A stretch of DNA of 64,000 bases from Bacteriovorax sp. Seq25_V (GTDB lineage: Bacteria > Bdellovibrionota > Bacteriovoracia > Bacteriovoracales > Bacteriovoracaceae): the NCBI RefSeq assembly GCF_000447795.1, contig NZ_AUNI01000014.1, positions 62,001 through 126,000 of the forward strand, read 5' to 3'. The first letter of the stretch is position 1, and every line of letters begins with the position of its first letter. The notes under the pieces were generated by a model that did not search any database, had not been told where the DNA came from, and saw only the letters and a list, made by a program, of their open reading frames with translations. A program made the position numbers and the translations under genes. Shown here in pieces: positions 16,096 through 26,290 of this stretch.

Positions 16096-17880
16096 CTAAA
16101 TAACCTTCAAGTTAAACTTTAATTGTTCCATCAACTCATCCTCAAGTTTTTCAATGTAAAGATTAAGTGCTTTTTCATTACCAATTCTAAGAGCACCATC
16201 TTCTTTGACAAGGAAACCTTTTTGAATAAAGTATTTAATCGCATTCTTCGCAAGCTCAACATTATGGCTCTCAAAGAACCTAATAACACGTTGATGCTTA
16301 AACTCTGTATCGAAAACTATTTGTAGGCGATGAATGAAATCGTCCTGTTCAAAAAGAGTAATCCCCTCTTTATCAAAACTCTTTATTGTCATTGCAGCAA
16401 CAAAGTAGGACTCATTAATATAACTTAATGCTCGTGAGAAGATCCCTAGATTTGAAGCTACCGCATAAAGATCTTTATGTGAAAGATTCATACACTCTTC
16501 CAAAGAGGTAATATCTCTTCCAATTGCATCAGATAAGATTCTTAGCGTTTGAACAAAGTATTCTTTTAATGTTGGAAGGTAGAATTCATGCTTTAACTGA
16601 TCCCTTTGCTCCACGAAGAATTTCTTGAGATCGTCAACATTTTGAATTTTCCCAGAAAAGAGATTGATCCATGCCAAGTTAATTGTCCAAGGAATAATAA
16701 AGTGGTGAAGAATCGTATTTTTGAAAAATAGTAATTCTCTTCTGGCCATTTTTTTAATTGAGTAAAAAACCGTTGAGTTATCATGACGACCAATTACTTC
16801 AATCTTGCCATTACCAATTAAAATATCAACAGCACGCCCTAGCGTTCCCTCAAGCTTTGCAAGAGATAATGTATCAGTAAAAGGAATATCAAACTTCATA
16901 CAATATTGAATAATCGCTTTCGCTTTAGCCGTGATGTCTGTCCACTTTAAGGCACCTGTTGTTTCATCAAGTAGAATAAGAACAAGAAGAGATGTAGGCG
17001 TAACAACCATCTCATCACCAACGCGTCTAAAACACTTGAATGCGATATCGCGTAGGTTCTTTTTATTGTCTTCATCATTTTCAAGCTTCGATGCTTTAAC
17101 AGGATTCCCAACATTAATATGAACATTACCAAACTGATAAGAAATAAGCTTAACAAGACTAAAAAGCTGACCTGTACTCTCCTTAACTTTCTCTCCACCT
17201 TGTAGTTCTTTAGCAAGTGACTTCTGCTCAGGAACGTATTCGTGAGCAATTGATACTGGCACAAAGAGAAGGTCAGAGTGCTTATCTTCAGGAAGATGAC
17301 TATGGGCCTCAAGAAGCATTTGATAAAGGCCATACTTCGGTGGGCGTAGCTTCCCAGTACGAGTTCTTCCTCCTTCAAAGAAGAATTCAATGGGTTCGCG
17401 ATTAAGAAGCAAGTAATAGAGATAGGCTTCCATTGTTAACTTATAGAGAACATCATTTTGAAATGATCTTCTAATAAAGAAACAACCGGACTTTCTAAAG
17501 ATTTTACCGATTGGAAAAATATTTAAATTATCTCCACCGGCCACAAAAAGTGGTCTCTCATATTCTTTATAAAACTTATAATTAATTGCCACATAATCGG
17601 CGTGAGACTGGTGATTAGGCACAAGTACAAGAGAGTTTTTCTTCATTAACTCACCAAGGTTATGGCCATTATCATTAAAATTAATTCCATCATAGAGACG
17701 AGGAAGTGCGGCATCAAACATCTTTTCAACCGTCTTAAAATATGTTTTTGAAAAATCGGCCCTCATTTCTTCAAGATTTTTAAGGGCCTTTTCTTTTGAC
17801 TTAATTGGATCAGAACTTGATTCGATCCTCTCCTTTAGTTTTGGATAAGAGAGAACCGTCTTTTGCATATCTGATAGCAT
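16096..17880 (-). CDS. plsB: PlsB-like glycerol-3-phosphate acyltransferase
   Basis: Membrane-associated acyltransferase making lysophosphatidate, the first step of phospholipid synthesis. It has 594 aa. Block I is HQSHAD (H90 and D95, the HX4D catalytic pair), block II lies around FFIRRSFQ, and block III is FFEGGRTRTGKLRPPKYG. Block IV follows as FVPVSIAHEYVPE. The arrangement matches PlsB rather than PlsC, but the protein is about 200 residues shorter than the E. coli enzyme. It sits between the IMPDH-like gene and the CDF gene, with gaps of under 10 bp. Confidence 0.88.
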   Translation of the reverse strand: MLSDMQKTVLSYPKLKERIESSSDPIKSKEKALKNLEEMRADFSKTYFKTVEKMFDAALPRLYDGINFNDNGHNLGELMKKNSLVLVPNHQSHADYVAINYKFYKEYERPLFVAGGDNLNIFPIGKIFRKSGCFFIRRSFQNDVLYKLTMEAYLYYLLLNREPIEFFFEGGRTRTGKLRPPKYGLYQMLLEAHSHLPEDKHSDLLFVPVSIAHEYVPEQKSLAKELQGGEKVKESTGQLFSLVKLISYQFGNVHINVGNPVKASKLENDEDNKKNLRDIAFKCFRRVGDEMVVTPTSLLVLILLDETTGALKWTDITAKAKAIIQYCMKFDIPFTDTLSLAKLEGTLGRAVDILIGNGKIEVIGRHDNSTVFYSIKKMARRELLFFKNTILHHFIIPWTINLAWINLFSGKIQNVDDLKKFFVEQRDQLKHEFYLPTLKEYFVQTLRILSDAIGRDITSLEECMNLSHKDLYAVASNLGIFSRALSYINESYFVAAMTIKSFDKEGITLFEQDDFIHRLQIVFDTEFKHQRVIRFFESHNVELAKNAIKYFIQKGFLVKEDGALRIGNEKALNLYIEKLEDELMEQLKFNLKVI

Positions 17881-17889
17881 AAGATTCCT

Positions 17890-18954
17890 TTAGTTAATTT
17901 TTCCGTGTGGCTTACTTTCGCTCATTCCAGAAGATGTCATCTCCATGAAAAGTCCAGCTTCAGTCATGGCCTTAATTGTATCAACTCCAAGATAAGTCAT
18001 TCCCGATCTAATACCACCAATTAATTCATCGATAATATATTCAACAGGACCTTTACATGGAATCATTGTATCAACGCCTTCTGCGGCCATTCCTTTTGGC
18101 AGTTCTCCACGCCATGAAACCTGAGCGGCCTTCGACGCCATCCCACGATACTGCTTCATTCCACCTTTTACTTCACCTGGAGTTTCAAGTGCACCTGAAA
18201 CAAGAGAGCCAACCATACAAGTATCAGCACCAGCACAAAGGGCCTTTACCATATCCCCAGAATTTTTTAAACCACCATCTGCAATAACAGGAACACCGTG
18301 TTTTGATGCTTCGGCCACACACATTGCAATTGCGGTTAACTGAGGAACACCATGACCTGTAATGATACGAGTTGTACACATTGAACCTGGCCCAATACCA
18401 ACTTTAACGGCATCAGCACCACGATCGATCATGCGCTTTACACCTTCAGCAGTTGCTACGTTACCTGCGATAACGTCAACTTTAGGATATTTCTTTTTTA
18501 CGTACTCAAGCACTTCCATCATCATAATTGAATCACCGTGAGCGATATCAATAGTTAGGATCTCAACTCCTTCATTAGCAAGAAGGTCTGCTCTAAGCAT
18601 TCCCTCTTCTTTAACACCAATCGAAGCGGCCATAGGAAGAGTGATATTATGTTCTTTAAAATATTTTTGAATTTTTCTTACGTCTTGAACTTGTTCCTCT
18701 GGAGACATAAAGCGGTGAAGGATTCCCATCCCTCCAAGACTTGCAATTTTACAGGCCATATCAACACCTGTAACTGTATCCATATTTGCAGTGACAATTG
18801 GAATATCAATTTCAAAATTCTTAGTTACTTTCGTCTTAGTCGACGGCATTTTTCGTGAGTAAATTTCACTGTAACGTGGAATTAGTAACACATCATCAAA
18901 TGTATACCCCTTACCTCTTTCTAAAATAGACTGTGCCTTGAACATTAGTTCCAT
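17890..18954 (-). CDS. IMP dehydrogenase/GMP reductase family enzyme without CBS domains
   Basis: Purine-nucleotide (beta/alpha)8-barrel enzyme of 354 aa. The catalytic loop is [15 protein letters not shown], with the covalent cysteine near residue 193. It keeps the IMPDH-like [22 protein letters not shown] and ETPGE segments, and an SESKPHGKI tail resembling IMPDH ESHPH. Yet it goes straight through where IMPDH has its two CBS domains, giving a GMP-reductase-like length. The mobile flap lacks an obvious RY dyad (it reads [14 protein letters not shown]). It could be a CBS-less IMPDH or a GMP reductase. A GGGGAG site precedes ATG 18954. Confidence 0.85.
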   Translation of the reverse strand: MELMFKAQSILERGKGYTFDDVLLIPRYSEIYSRKMPSTKTKVTKNFEIDIPIVTANMDTVTGVDMACKIASLGGMGILHRFMSPEEQVQDVRKIQKYFKEHNITLPMAASIGVKEEGMLRADLLANEGVEILTIDIAHGDSIMMMEVLEYVKKKYPKVDVIAGNVATAEGVKRMIDRGADAVKVGIGPGSMCTTRIITGHGVPQLTAIAMCVAEASKHGVPVIADGGLKNSGDMVKALCAGADTCMVGSLVSGALETPGEVKGGMKQYRGMASKAAQVSWRGELPKGMAAEGVDTMIPCKGPVEYIIDELIGGIRSGMTYLGVDTIKAMTEAGLFMEMTSSGMSESKPHGKIN

Positions 18955-19040
18955 TTTGTTATCTCCCCTAAGAATTTGTATGTGTTAGAAAATGGTATCA
19001 TGGTAAAACTGTGGTTTTTAGACCTTGTGCACAAAATTAA

Positions 19041-19967
19041 CTATAAAAATCGATGTATTTTGACCTTTTCGTCATAAATAATCTCAATAAATCCTAACTC
19101 GCCGCCACCATCATAAAAACTCGACATCCCAGTATCAATTCTCCACACTTTACCGTCGCAATCAGAATTTATTGTCTTTTGTACTGTGTGCGCAATCACC
19201 ATACGCTTGGCCCCTAAGATTTTGAGGGCCTTATCAAGTTGTTTACATGATTTATTTTCTGTCTTTGCAAAGAGGCGTGAGTAAAGTGGAGAATCTTCTT
19301 CAAAGAAATACTTACGACGACGATCGGTTCCATTCATCCAACCGCTAATATCTGAATTTATTTTGTTCAGCCCTTTTTCTGCATACTTTGCTTCCACACC
19401 ACCATGGACAAATATAGTTTCTCCAACTTTTAATATTGTATGATGAGTTGAAAGATACTTCGCAATTTCACCGCCAGGACGAAAGGCCATCACCCGGCCA
19501 TGTTGATAATAGGGAAGATCTTCAAGGGCCTTCTTCACATCCTTAGTTAATTCGTTCACAGGCGCATTTATTGTATACTTTTCAAATTGAGCAAAGCCTT
19601 CTTCAGTGACATCACTAAAGCGCAGATCAACATTTTTTAATTCGTGATTTCCTTGTAAAACATAGAGCATACCTCCGGCCCTGATCGCTTGCTTTTCAAG
19701 CTTCTTTAAGAAATTGATGATCTTCATTTCATCAGGTCCACGATCGAGAAGATCGCCAACTTGGACGACAGTAGTATCACCAGCAATCCAATTCATCTTA
19801 TGATCAACTATCCCACCCTTTTGTAAAAGAGCTTTAACAACTGAAAAATCACCATGGATATCTCCTATAGCAATGAGTCTCTTTTGCTTTGGAATTTCAA
19901 AAGGCAGACTTCCCGCGAAGATGCAGATATTAAATAATAATAGTGATGCAAGCGACTTAATTCTCAT
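19041..19967 (-). CDS. Secreted calcineurin-like metallophosphatase
   Basis: A 308-aa metallophosphoesterase with an N-terminal signal peptide (LASLLLFNICIFAGS), so likely periplasmic. The dimetal motifs are GDIHGD (D36, H38), GDLLDRG (D72, R76), GNHE (N107, H108), and later FVHGGVE and IAHTVQ histidines. The order and the GDLLDRG form resemble PPP-type Ser/Thr phosphatases and the bacterial Shewanella-like group. Export of such an enzyme is unusual for signalling phosphatases and may mean a nutrient-scavenging phosphatase. It is divergent from the RND gene with a 122-bp shared promoter space. Confidence 0.87.
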   Translation of the reverse strand: MRIKSLASLLLFNICIFAGSLPFEIPKQKRLIAIGDIHGDFSVVKALLQKGGIVDHKMNWIAGDTTVVQVGDLLDRGPDEMKIINFLKKLEKQAIRAGGMLYVLQGNHELKNVDLRFSDVTEEGFAQFEKYTINAPVNELTKDVKKALEDLPYYQHGRVMAFRPGGEIAKYLSTHHTILKVGETIFVHGGVEAKYAEKGLNKINSDISGWMNGTDRRRKYFFEEDSPLYSRLFAKTENKSCKQLDKALKILGAKRMVIAHTVQKTINSDCDGKVWRIDTGMSSFYDGGGELGFIEIIYDEKVKIHRFL

Positions 19968-20089
19968 TAGAGATTAATAACTTATAACGGCTTAAAGAGA
20001 TATAATTGATGAAAATTTTACTCAATTCCAACAAACTTTTCATGCAATTAAATAATAATGATATGAAACTAGGCTTATAGGGATAAATA

Positions 20090-23000
20090 ATGAGAAAAAT
20101 TACTAAATACTTTATCGATAATAGCTTTATCGTGAACTTACTAAGCGTCATGATGCTACTTATTGGGGCCATCTCCCTGGTTCATATGAAGCGTGATCTC
20201 ATCTCAGGTTGGAGTGCGAAACGAATCACTGTCTCGACATCTCTAAGCGGAGCTGGTCCAGCACAAATGGAGAAATTCGTTACATATCCTATCGAACAAG
20301 CGATCAAGAATCTTCCTGGAATAGATAAAATTCGCTCAAACTCAAGAACTGCTTCAACATCAATCACAGTTGAAGTTAAGGATGAATACGATGACATCCT
20401 TGAGCTTGAACAAAAAATAAAAGATGCCGTTAACAATATAAGAAGTACTCTCCCATCAGATCTCGATGAGATAAATATTCAACAAACGAAAATGACAGAG
20501 TCATGGTTTTCAAATTACTCACTTCTAAATTTCAACGAAGAAGACCAAAATCATCAAAGGTGGTTCTACAAATTCAAAGAGCGTCTAAAAAACATTCAGG
20601 GTGTTGCAAGAATTCAAGATGATGTTCGAGAATATGGAATTCATATCAGGTTTAATCTTGAATCCCTTGCACGCTACGAAATAGATATCAACACCGTCTA
20701 CAGTATTGTTCAGGAATCATTTAGACTCTTCCCTATCGGAAATATCAGCAAAGGAAGCAAGGACTACCTTGTTGAGTTTGAAACAAATGAAGTTACCGTT
20801 GAAGATATTGGTAATATTATTCTTAGATCAACAACATCCAAGAAAACATTACTTTTGAGAGACATTGCAACTATTGAAAAGAAATTACCAAAAAAGACCT
20901 ACAAGGAGTACACAAACTCGTCTCCTTCACTGAGCTTCACCATCTTCAAAGACATGGACACGGACACAATTTCTCTCAAAGAGAATATAGAAAAATTCAT
21001 TGAAGAAGAGAGAGCAAATTTACCACAAGGAGTTGAGATGCTCCTAACCGGAGATGGTCCAGCATTTATTGAAAGACAAATTAATGCTCTTAAATCAAAC
21101 TCAATATTTGGTGTCATTCTTGTTATTTTAACATTGATGTCTTTTCTCGGATTCAAGACTTCTTTGATGACAAGTTTTGGTCTGCCACTTTCTTATATGT
21201 TTACTTTCTTTATTCTTGAAAATATGGGACTCAAGATTGACCTCATCTCGATCGTTGGAATGTTGCTTGTGCTTGGAATTATTGTGGATGATGCCATTAT
21301 CATCTCAGAGCAATATACACAGAACCTCGAAAAAGGAATGAAACCTAAGGAGGCCGCCCTAGAGGCCGTTTTAAAAACTTGGATGCCAATCACTGGAGCA
21401 GTTTTAACTACTGTTGTGGCATTCTTACCGCTTCTCATGTCTGGAGATGGTTTATCAGACATCATGATGGCCATTCCGGTAGTTGTCATATCGGCACTCG
21501 GAGTAAGTTTATTAGAGTCATTCTTTATACTCCCGAACCACCTTGCTCACTTTGTTAAAGTAGCGCCAAAACATCATGAATCTAACTTCTTTCACAAACT
21601 GAAAGATATTTACATGAAAACTCTTAAACAAGTACTAAGATTTCGCTATCTCGCACTAGTATCACTAGTATCTCTTTTTGGGTTTTCAATTTTCTTTGCT
21701 CAGAAAAACATTCCAATGAACTTTAATCTCAACATCAGCAGTGAGAAAATTCGCGTTGTCACTGTTCTTAAACACTCTGAGAGCTTGGAAGATTCTGAAA
21801 AACAACTGGCCCCACTATGGAAAGAGTTATCTGAAATTGATAAAGATAAGTTCGATTATATCAATATGGCCATTGGATACGTGTGGGAATCAGGAAAATC
21901 TAAAAATGGGCCTCAATATGGTTCATTCACTGTTCGCTTCTCCCAACTTGATGACAATATTGAGGCAAATAAGAAGTACGTGGAAGATCTAATCAAAGAA
22001 CGTATAAAAAAATACACGGCCGATCCAAAGGATTCAATTTTTGAAAGAATTGAAGTCGGAAGAAGATATGATGGCCATGATGATGACCAAAGCAATATCG
22101 TCAATATCAACCTGTCTTCAAGTGCACCATTTGATATCAATGAGGTTTCTTCTAAAATCAAAAAGAAACTATCATCATATGATCAAATAACGTCAATTGA
22201 CCTTGATAACTCAGACTTCATTGACACTTGGACTTTTAAACCAAATAAAGCTGAGATCCTCTCTCATGGACTTTCAATTAGGGCCGTTGCGAACCAGGTA
22301 AGAACTTTCGTTGCCAAGACAAAAGTTTATGAAAATAACTCTGGCCCGCAGACACTAAAAGTATATGCTTACTCAGAAGAAGGCGATAATCAAACAATTG
22401 AAACACTAAAAAACAAGCACATTATCCTCTCTAACGGACTCAAGATAAAAACGAAGGACCTTGGAACTTGGGAAGTAATTCGTCGCCAAAAATCAATTGG
22501 CCACGAGAACCTAAAACGCATTGTGCGCCTAAAAGTAGCACTAAAGAAAGATGTCGCAGACAAAGAAAAACTTATCCACAACTTTGAAAATGATATTAAA
22601 AGTATTGAATCCGAGTATTCATACCTCACAATCACGACAAAGGATGCTGACGAGCAAGCACAAAAAAACAAATCTTCGATGTTTAAAAATGTCCTCTTTG
22701 CAGTTGGTTTAATTGTCTTTATTCTCGCGATAATTTTAAGAAGTATCGTAACACCATTTATAATTTGTAGTGCAATCCCATTTGGTCTTATCGGAATTAT
22801 ATGGGCCTTCTACTTTCAAGGATTAAAGCTCGATATCATGGCCTTCATCGGTGTCATCGCGATGGCCGGTGTTGTTGTTAATGACTCACTCCTACTCGTT
22901 GACACTGTAAACTCATCTCGAGGAAAGAAGAAATACATCGACCTTGAGACTTTACTTACAGATTGTGCCAAACGTCTTCGCCCAATCTTACTAACAAGTA

Positions 23001-23305
23001 TCACGACTCTTGGAGGGGTTTTCCCTATGGCCTATGGGATTGGTGGGGACTCGGGATTTACCAAGCCACTAGCAATGAGTATGGGATGGGGATTATTATT
23101 TGCAACAGGCTTAACATTACTTATCCTGCCAGCATATCTTCTAATTTTTGATGATATCAAAAAGCTTTTCTCTCGCAAAAAAGACAAGCAACTAGGCGAT
23201 ACTGAAATTGAAGATGAAAACTTAGATCAAGAATGGCCAGAGTTTGAACATCAAACTTCCATACCAAAAAATAAGAAAGCTAATACTACAGAATTATTTC
23301 AATAG
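20090..23305 (+). CDS. RND-family efflux transporter (AcrB-like)
   Basis: Inner-membrane proton-driven exporter, 1071 aa. The first half starts with TM1, then a large periplasmic porter domain, then a TM2-6 bundle including the proton-relay motif LGIIVDDAIIISE (two aspartates). A second porter domain and TM8-12 follow with GVVVNDSLLLVDTVN. The pattern matches hydrophobe/amphiphile RND pumps. A hydrophilic acidic tail of about 50 residues ends the protein. No periplasmic adaptor or outer-membrane factor lies beside it, so those must be supplied elsewhere. The 3' end overlaps the convergent Na/Pi gene by 12 bp. Confidence 0.93.
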   Translation: MRKITKYFIDNSFIVNLLSVMMLLIGAISLVHMKRDLISGWSAKRITVSTSLSGAGPAQMEKFVTYPIEQAIKNLPGIDKIRSNSRTASTSITVEVKDEYDDILELEQKIKDAVNNIRSTLPSDLDEINIQQTKMTESWFSNYSLLNFNEEDQNHQRWFYKFKERLKNIQGVARIQDDVREYGIHIRFNLESLARYEIDINTVYSIVQESFRLFPIGNISKGSKDYLVEFETNEVTVEDIGNIILRSTTSKKTLLLRDIATIEKKLPKKTYKEYTNSSPSLSFTIFKDMDTDTISLKENIEKFIEEERANLPQGVEMLLTGDGPAFIERQINALKSNSIFGVILVILTLMSFLGFKTSLMTSFGLPLSYMFTFFILENMGLKIDLISIVGMLLVLGIIVDDAIIISEQYTQNLEKGMKPKEAALEAVLKTWMPITGAVLTTVVAFLPLLMSGDGLSDIMMAIPVVVISALGVSLLESFFILPNHLAHFVKVAPKHHESNFFHKLKDIYMKTLKQVLRFRYLALVSLVSLFGFSIFFAQKNIPMNFNLNISSEKIRVVTVLKHSESLEDSEKQLAPLWKELSEIDKDKFDYINMAIGYVWESGKSKNGPQYGSFTVRFSQLDDNIEANKKYVEDLIKERIKKYTADPKDSIFERIEVGRRYDGHDDDQSNIVNINLSSSAPFDINEVSSKIKKKLSSYDQITSIDLDNSDFIDTWTFKPNKAEILSHGLSIRAVANQVRTFVAKTKVYENNSGPQTLKVYAYSEEGDNQTIETLKNKHIILSNGLKIKTKDLGTWEVIRRQKSIGHENLKRIVRLKVALKKDVADKEKLIHNFENDIKSIESEYSYLTITTKDADEQAQKNKSSMFKNVLFAVGLIVFILAIILRSIVTPFIICSAIPFGLIGIIWAFYFQGLKLDIMAFIGVIAMAGVVVNDSLLLVDTVNSSRGKKKYIDLETLLTDCAKRLRPILLTSITTLGGVFPMAYGIGGDSGFTKPLAMSMGWGLLFATGLTLLILPAYLLIFDDIKKLFSRKKDKQLGDTEIEDENLDQEWPEFEHQTSIPKNKKANTTELFQ

Positions 23306-24928
23306 GGTTTGGTAAATATCTCTTACCGAGCCCCTAAGCTTAGCTATCGATATTAACATATCAGAAAAGTAGAGCGCCTTTCGAACATCTTCTTGGTGAT
23401 GTCTATTGGCATATTCCTCTCGAGCATTCAAAATCTCTTTCTTCATCTCAAGGGCCCTTGAAAGTCTTTCCTTATGCTCACTCGCACCAATAGATTTTAA
23501 GTCAATAACCTCATTGAAGATATCTTGAGAATGATTAAACATCTCTCTTACTTCTTCAAAATACTTAATCAAGGTTTGATTTTCATCATCATCGAGTTGC
23601 CAAAACTCATAAAATTTCGTTAATGTCGTCGCCATTTTGTCGAGATGATCGGCAACCTGCTCGAGACTAGATGATAATTTAAGATAAGCTAGAGACATTT
23701 CAGAATCATCATCACCGGCGCCATTTGAAATAACTTTCTGAATGAAAATATCAATTTCTCTTTGAATATTATCAATAATTCGCTCATAGTCTTTTATCTT
23801 TGCTAGTGCCCTTGCACCCTTTTGTTGCGAACCTAAATACTCATGACATTTCTCAAACATTCGATCAACGATATCCATGAGCTTGGAGACCTCCATTTCA
23901 ACTAAAACATAGGCCATCGTTGAAGACAAGAACCTTCCCTCTCCAAGAAACTGAAGTTTTGACTGTTCCTTCACCTCATCATCTGGATAAAGTTTCAATG
24001 CGAGATTTATAACCATTGGTTTAAGTGCGAATGAATAGAAAAAAGCTACCACCGAAAGACAAAGACTACCATAAACGACAGCATCAAGCGTAGAAAATGG
24101 AAAAATGAAGTAATCATCTAGCAACACCATCATTATAAATGAGACTAGTGTGGCCAGTGAGAAAATAAAAAGAGGCGCAAATGCCTTTCTCACAGCAAAA
24201 GCACGAGCAGACTTCTTCGCCGTGACAAAAGTCATAAAGTAACTCGATATAATCGCACCAACACAAAGACCAAAGCTAAATGCAACTGAAAAGACCTGTA
24301 GTCGAGCAGAAACGCTAACGATGGCCAGGACCATTGTCGAAGAAGTCAGAGATACGGCCAGACTTAGCCCGATAAAAGTCGACAGAAAAAGAGAGACGAC
24401 AAAAGGCATCTGGTTAATAAAATCGAGATAACCCACAATCTCGCTATGAGTAGCAAGAAGTTTTACCGACTCCTCCATAACAGCAAGACCAAGAAATAAT
24501 AATCCAAGTCCCAATAGGAATTTTCCAATACTACGATATTTAAATGATCTAAAGATCAGGCCGAACAAAAGACCAGTAGCGATCAAATTAAGTCCACGGT
24601 TATGGCCAGAGAAAGAAAGTATGAAGAGAATCGTACTGGCCCCAAGAGCTGTTCCCATCATCATAGGCAACACTCGACGATTCTTTAAAAGATTGGCATT
24701 TACCAGACCCGTAATCACGAGAGATGACATCGTCGAAGAAAAACTTAAAAGAGAAAGTCTCGCCCCGTGCCAAAAATTCACGAGAGGATTTCTTACTCCT
24801 TCGTTATGCACGATATGCTTAACGCTTGAAGCTCCGATAGTCTGTAAACCTTGGGAGAGAGTTCGTTGTCCAAAATAGAAAATTGCAAGACCTGAAATGA
24901 AGTATAAAAATTGTTGGAGTGTTTCCAT
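23294..24928 (-). CDS. Na/Pi cotransporter family protein with PhoU-like tail
   Basis: A 544-aa protein. The N-terminal half has two Na/Pi-cotransport repeats (SSTMSSLVITGLVNANLL and LTSSTMVLAIVSVSARL) within about eight membrane helices, followed by a cytoplasmic helical domain of about 200 residues resembling PhoU. This plan is that of the NptA/YjbB group, which handles phosphate import or export. Immediately downstream on its 5' side lies a small membrane protein whose gene ends 3 bp before this start. Adjacent phosphate-related genes are limited to the secreted phosphatase at 19041. Confidence 0.9.
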   Translation of the reverse strand: METLQQFLYFISGLAIFYFGQRTLSQGLQTIGASSVKHIVHNEGVRNPLVNFWHGARLSLLSFSSTMSSLVITGLVNANLLKNRRVLPMMMGTALGASTILFILSFSGHNRGLNLIATGLLFGLIFRSFKYRSIGKFLLGLGLLFLGLAVMEESVKLLATHSEIVGYLDFINQMPFVVSLFLSTFIGLSLAVSLTSSTMVLAIVSVSARLQVFSVAFSFGLCVGAIISSYFMTFVTAKKSARAFAVRKAFAPLFIFSLATLVSFIMMVLLDDYFIFPFSTLDAVVYGSLCLSVVAFFYSFALKPMVINLALKLYPDDEVKEQSKLQFLGEGRFLSSTMAYVLVEMEVSKLMDIVDRMFEKCHEYLGSQQKGARALAKIKDYERIIDNIQREIDIFIQKVISNGAGDDDSEMSLAYLKLSSSLEQVADHLDKMATTLTKFYEFWQLDDDENQTLIKYFEEVREMFNHSQDIFNEVIDLKSIGASEHKERLSRALEMKKEILNAREEYANRHHQEDVRKALYFSDMLISIAKLRGSVRDIYQTLLK

Positions 24929-24931
24929 TAA

Positions 24932-25228
24932 TTAGCTCGTCGTGGCCTTCGCAAAAATGATTGGTATTACAATATACAGAATTGTATCTCTTATAAGGTA
25001 GAAAAGGAAAAAATATATAAAGGCCTTCGGACCCTTGTCCCAAAGTTTCTCTATTCCGAGATATTGAACCTTCTTCGACATTGCAACCATGAACTTAGTT
25101 TTTCCATAATGCTTAAAGAAAAAAACTAGCGCCCCGTCTACCTTACGATCAAAAGCGAAGAAAACTTCCTTGATGGCAGCGATTGGTTTTAGTAATTTAG
25201 AAGGTTGCTTATTTATTTCAGTTTTCAT
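24932..25228 (-). CDS. Small membrane protein paired with Na/Pi transporter
   Basis: A 98-aa protein with a basic cytoplasmic N-terminus. A weakly hydrophobic stretch lies around residues 28-45, and one clear membrane helix sits near the C-terminus (FIYFFLFYLIRDTILYIVIPIIF). No family is recognised. Its stop lies 3 bp before the start of the Na/Pi cotransporter gene, so the two are co-transcribed and coupled; a role as a small transporter partner is an inference. Confidence 0.65.
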   Translation of the reverse strand: MKTEINKQPSKLLKPIAAIKEVFFAFDRKVDGALVFFFKHYGKTKFMVAMSKKVQYLGIEKLWDKGPKAFIYFFLFYLIRDTILYIVIPIIFAKATTS

Positions 25229-25332
25229 TTCAAATGTTTTGTAGCAAAAATAGGTGTCTTTGTGAAGCGAAATCGGAAGAATCGAAACGAAAATTCAGGC
25301 ACTTACCTACCGTAAAAATAATTCTCGCTTTT

Positions 25333-25372
25333 CTACATTATCGTGACACATAAATCTAGATACTTGTATATT
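25333..25372 (+). promoter_or_regulatory. Predicted hemA promoter with haem-gene motif
   Basis: CTACATTATCGTGACA (25333-25348) is matched 15 of 16 by the sequence before hemCD. Its GTGACA can act as -35, with GTATAT 17 bp downstream (25366-25371) as -10. The hemA ATG follows at 25382. The extended conservation upstream of -35 suggests an operator. Confidence 0.5.
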
Positions 25373-25381
25373 CTTACCAAA

Positions 25382-26290
25382 ATGATACACGCACTTAATC
25401 TCATACATATTAAAGGACAATTCACAGAACACAACCTAAGTGTTGATCCCTCTGCGTTCGTACTTCAAACATGTCAGCGTGCTATCGTGGTCCAAACAAC
25501 TCCAATAGAAGTTCCAGCTCTCGTTAATCTCGATTTCTTCGAAGGCAAAGAGGCCTATGAATTTCTACTTGAAACAATATGCGGGCTAAAGAGTAAACTA
25601 CTCGGAGAGAGCGAAATCGTTTCTCAATTCAAGGAAGCTTTCACAAACTATCTTGAAAACCAGCAAAGAAGTAGTGTTATCTTAAGGGTCCTTGAGAAAT
25701 TATTTAAAGACGCCAAACAAATTAGAAGAGAGTACCTTCTTAAGATTGGCCAACAGTCATACGCAGGAATCGCACGTAGAATTATCCAAGCAAAAGTCGA
25801 TACTGACTCAGTCCTAATCCTTGGCTCGGGTCAACTTGCAAAAGATGTGATCAAGCAACTTGAAAAGAAGTACCAAATCTACATCAGTGCTCGTAACACG
25901 CAAAAAGTTTCTGAAATACAAAACGAGTTTAGCTCAAGAAATATCCAAGCAATTGACTGGACGGATAAAGATAGCTACCAGTCATTTACAACTATCATTA
26001 ATACAATCGGTGCCGATTACGTCATCTTCAACCACGATTTCTTCAAATCAAGGAAGAAGCCATCGTCACTTTTCATCGACCTGGGCTCACCATGTGCCAT
26101 AGAAACCCCACTGATGGCCGATGATGGGGTCTTCAGACTTTCTGATGTCTTCAGCCATGGTGAAAAATTAGATGTTGAAAAACAGAATAAAATCGACATG
26201 GCGAAGTGCGCAATTAAAGGGGTTGTAGATAAACGAGTGCAAACTCTTGGGCATAACTACCCATTCTCTTGGGAAGAACTTCACTTTTAA
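25382..26290 (+). CDS. hemA: Glutamyl-tRNA reductase, short form
   Basis: First committed enzyme of C5 haem synthesis, converting Glu-tRNA to glutamate-1-semialdehyde with NADPH. It has 302 aa from ATG 25382 (an upstream GTG lies inside the promoter). The catalytic cysteine is C31 in LQTCQRAIV. The conserved GLKSKLLGESEIVSQFKEAF and an NADPH-binding LILGSGQLAKDVI follow. The usual C-terminal dimerisation domain (about 100 residues) is largely missing; only a short tail remains. The N-terminus is also abbreviated. Its stop TAA (26288-26290) touches the first arm of inverted-repeat element C. It is separate from the hemCD-hemL cluster but shares a promoter motif with it. Confidence 0.8.
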   Translation: MIHALNLIHIKGQFTEHNLSVDPSAFVLQTCQRAIVVQTTPIEVPALVNLDFFEGKEAYEFLLETICGLKSKLLGESEIVSQFKEAFTNYLENQQRSSVILRVLEKLFKDAKQIRREYLLKIGQQSYAGIARRIIQAKVDTDSVLILGSGQLAKDVIKQLEKKYQIYISARNTQKVSEIQNEFSSRNIQAIDWTDKDSYQSFTTIINTIGADYVIFNHDFFKSRKKPSSLFIDLGSPCAIETPLMADDGVFRLSDVFSHGEKLDVEKQNKIDMAKCAIKGVVDKRVQTLGHNYPFSWEELHF

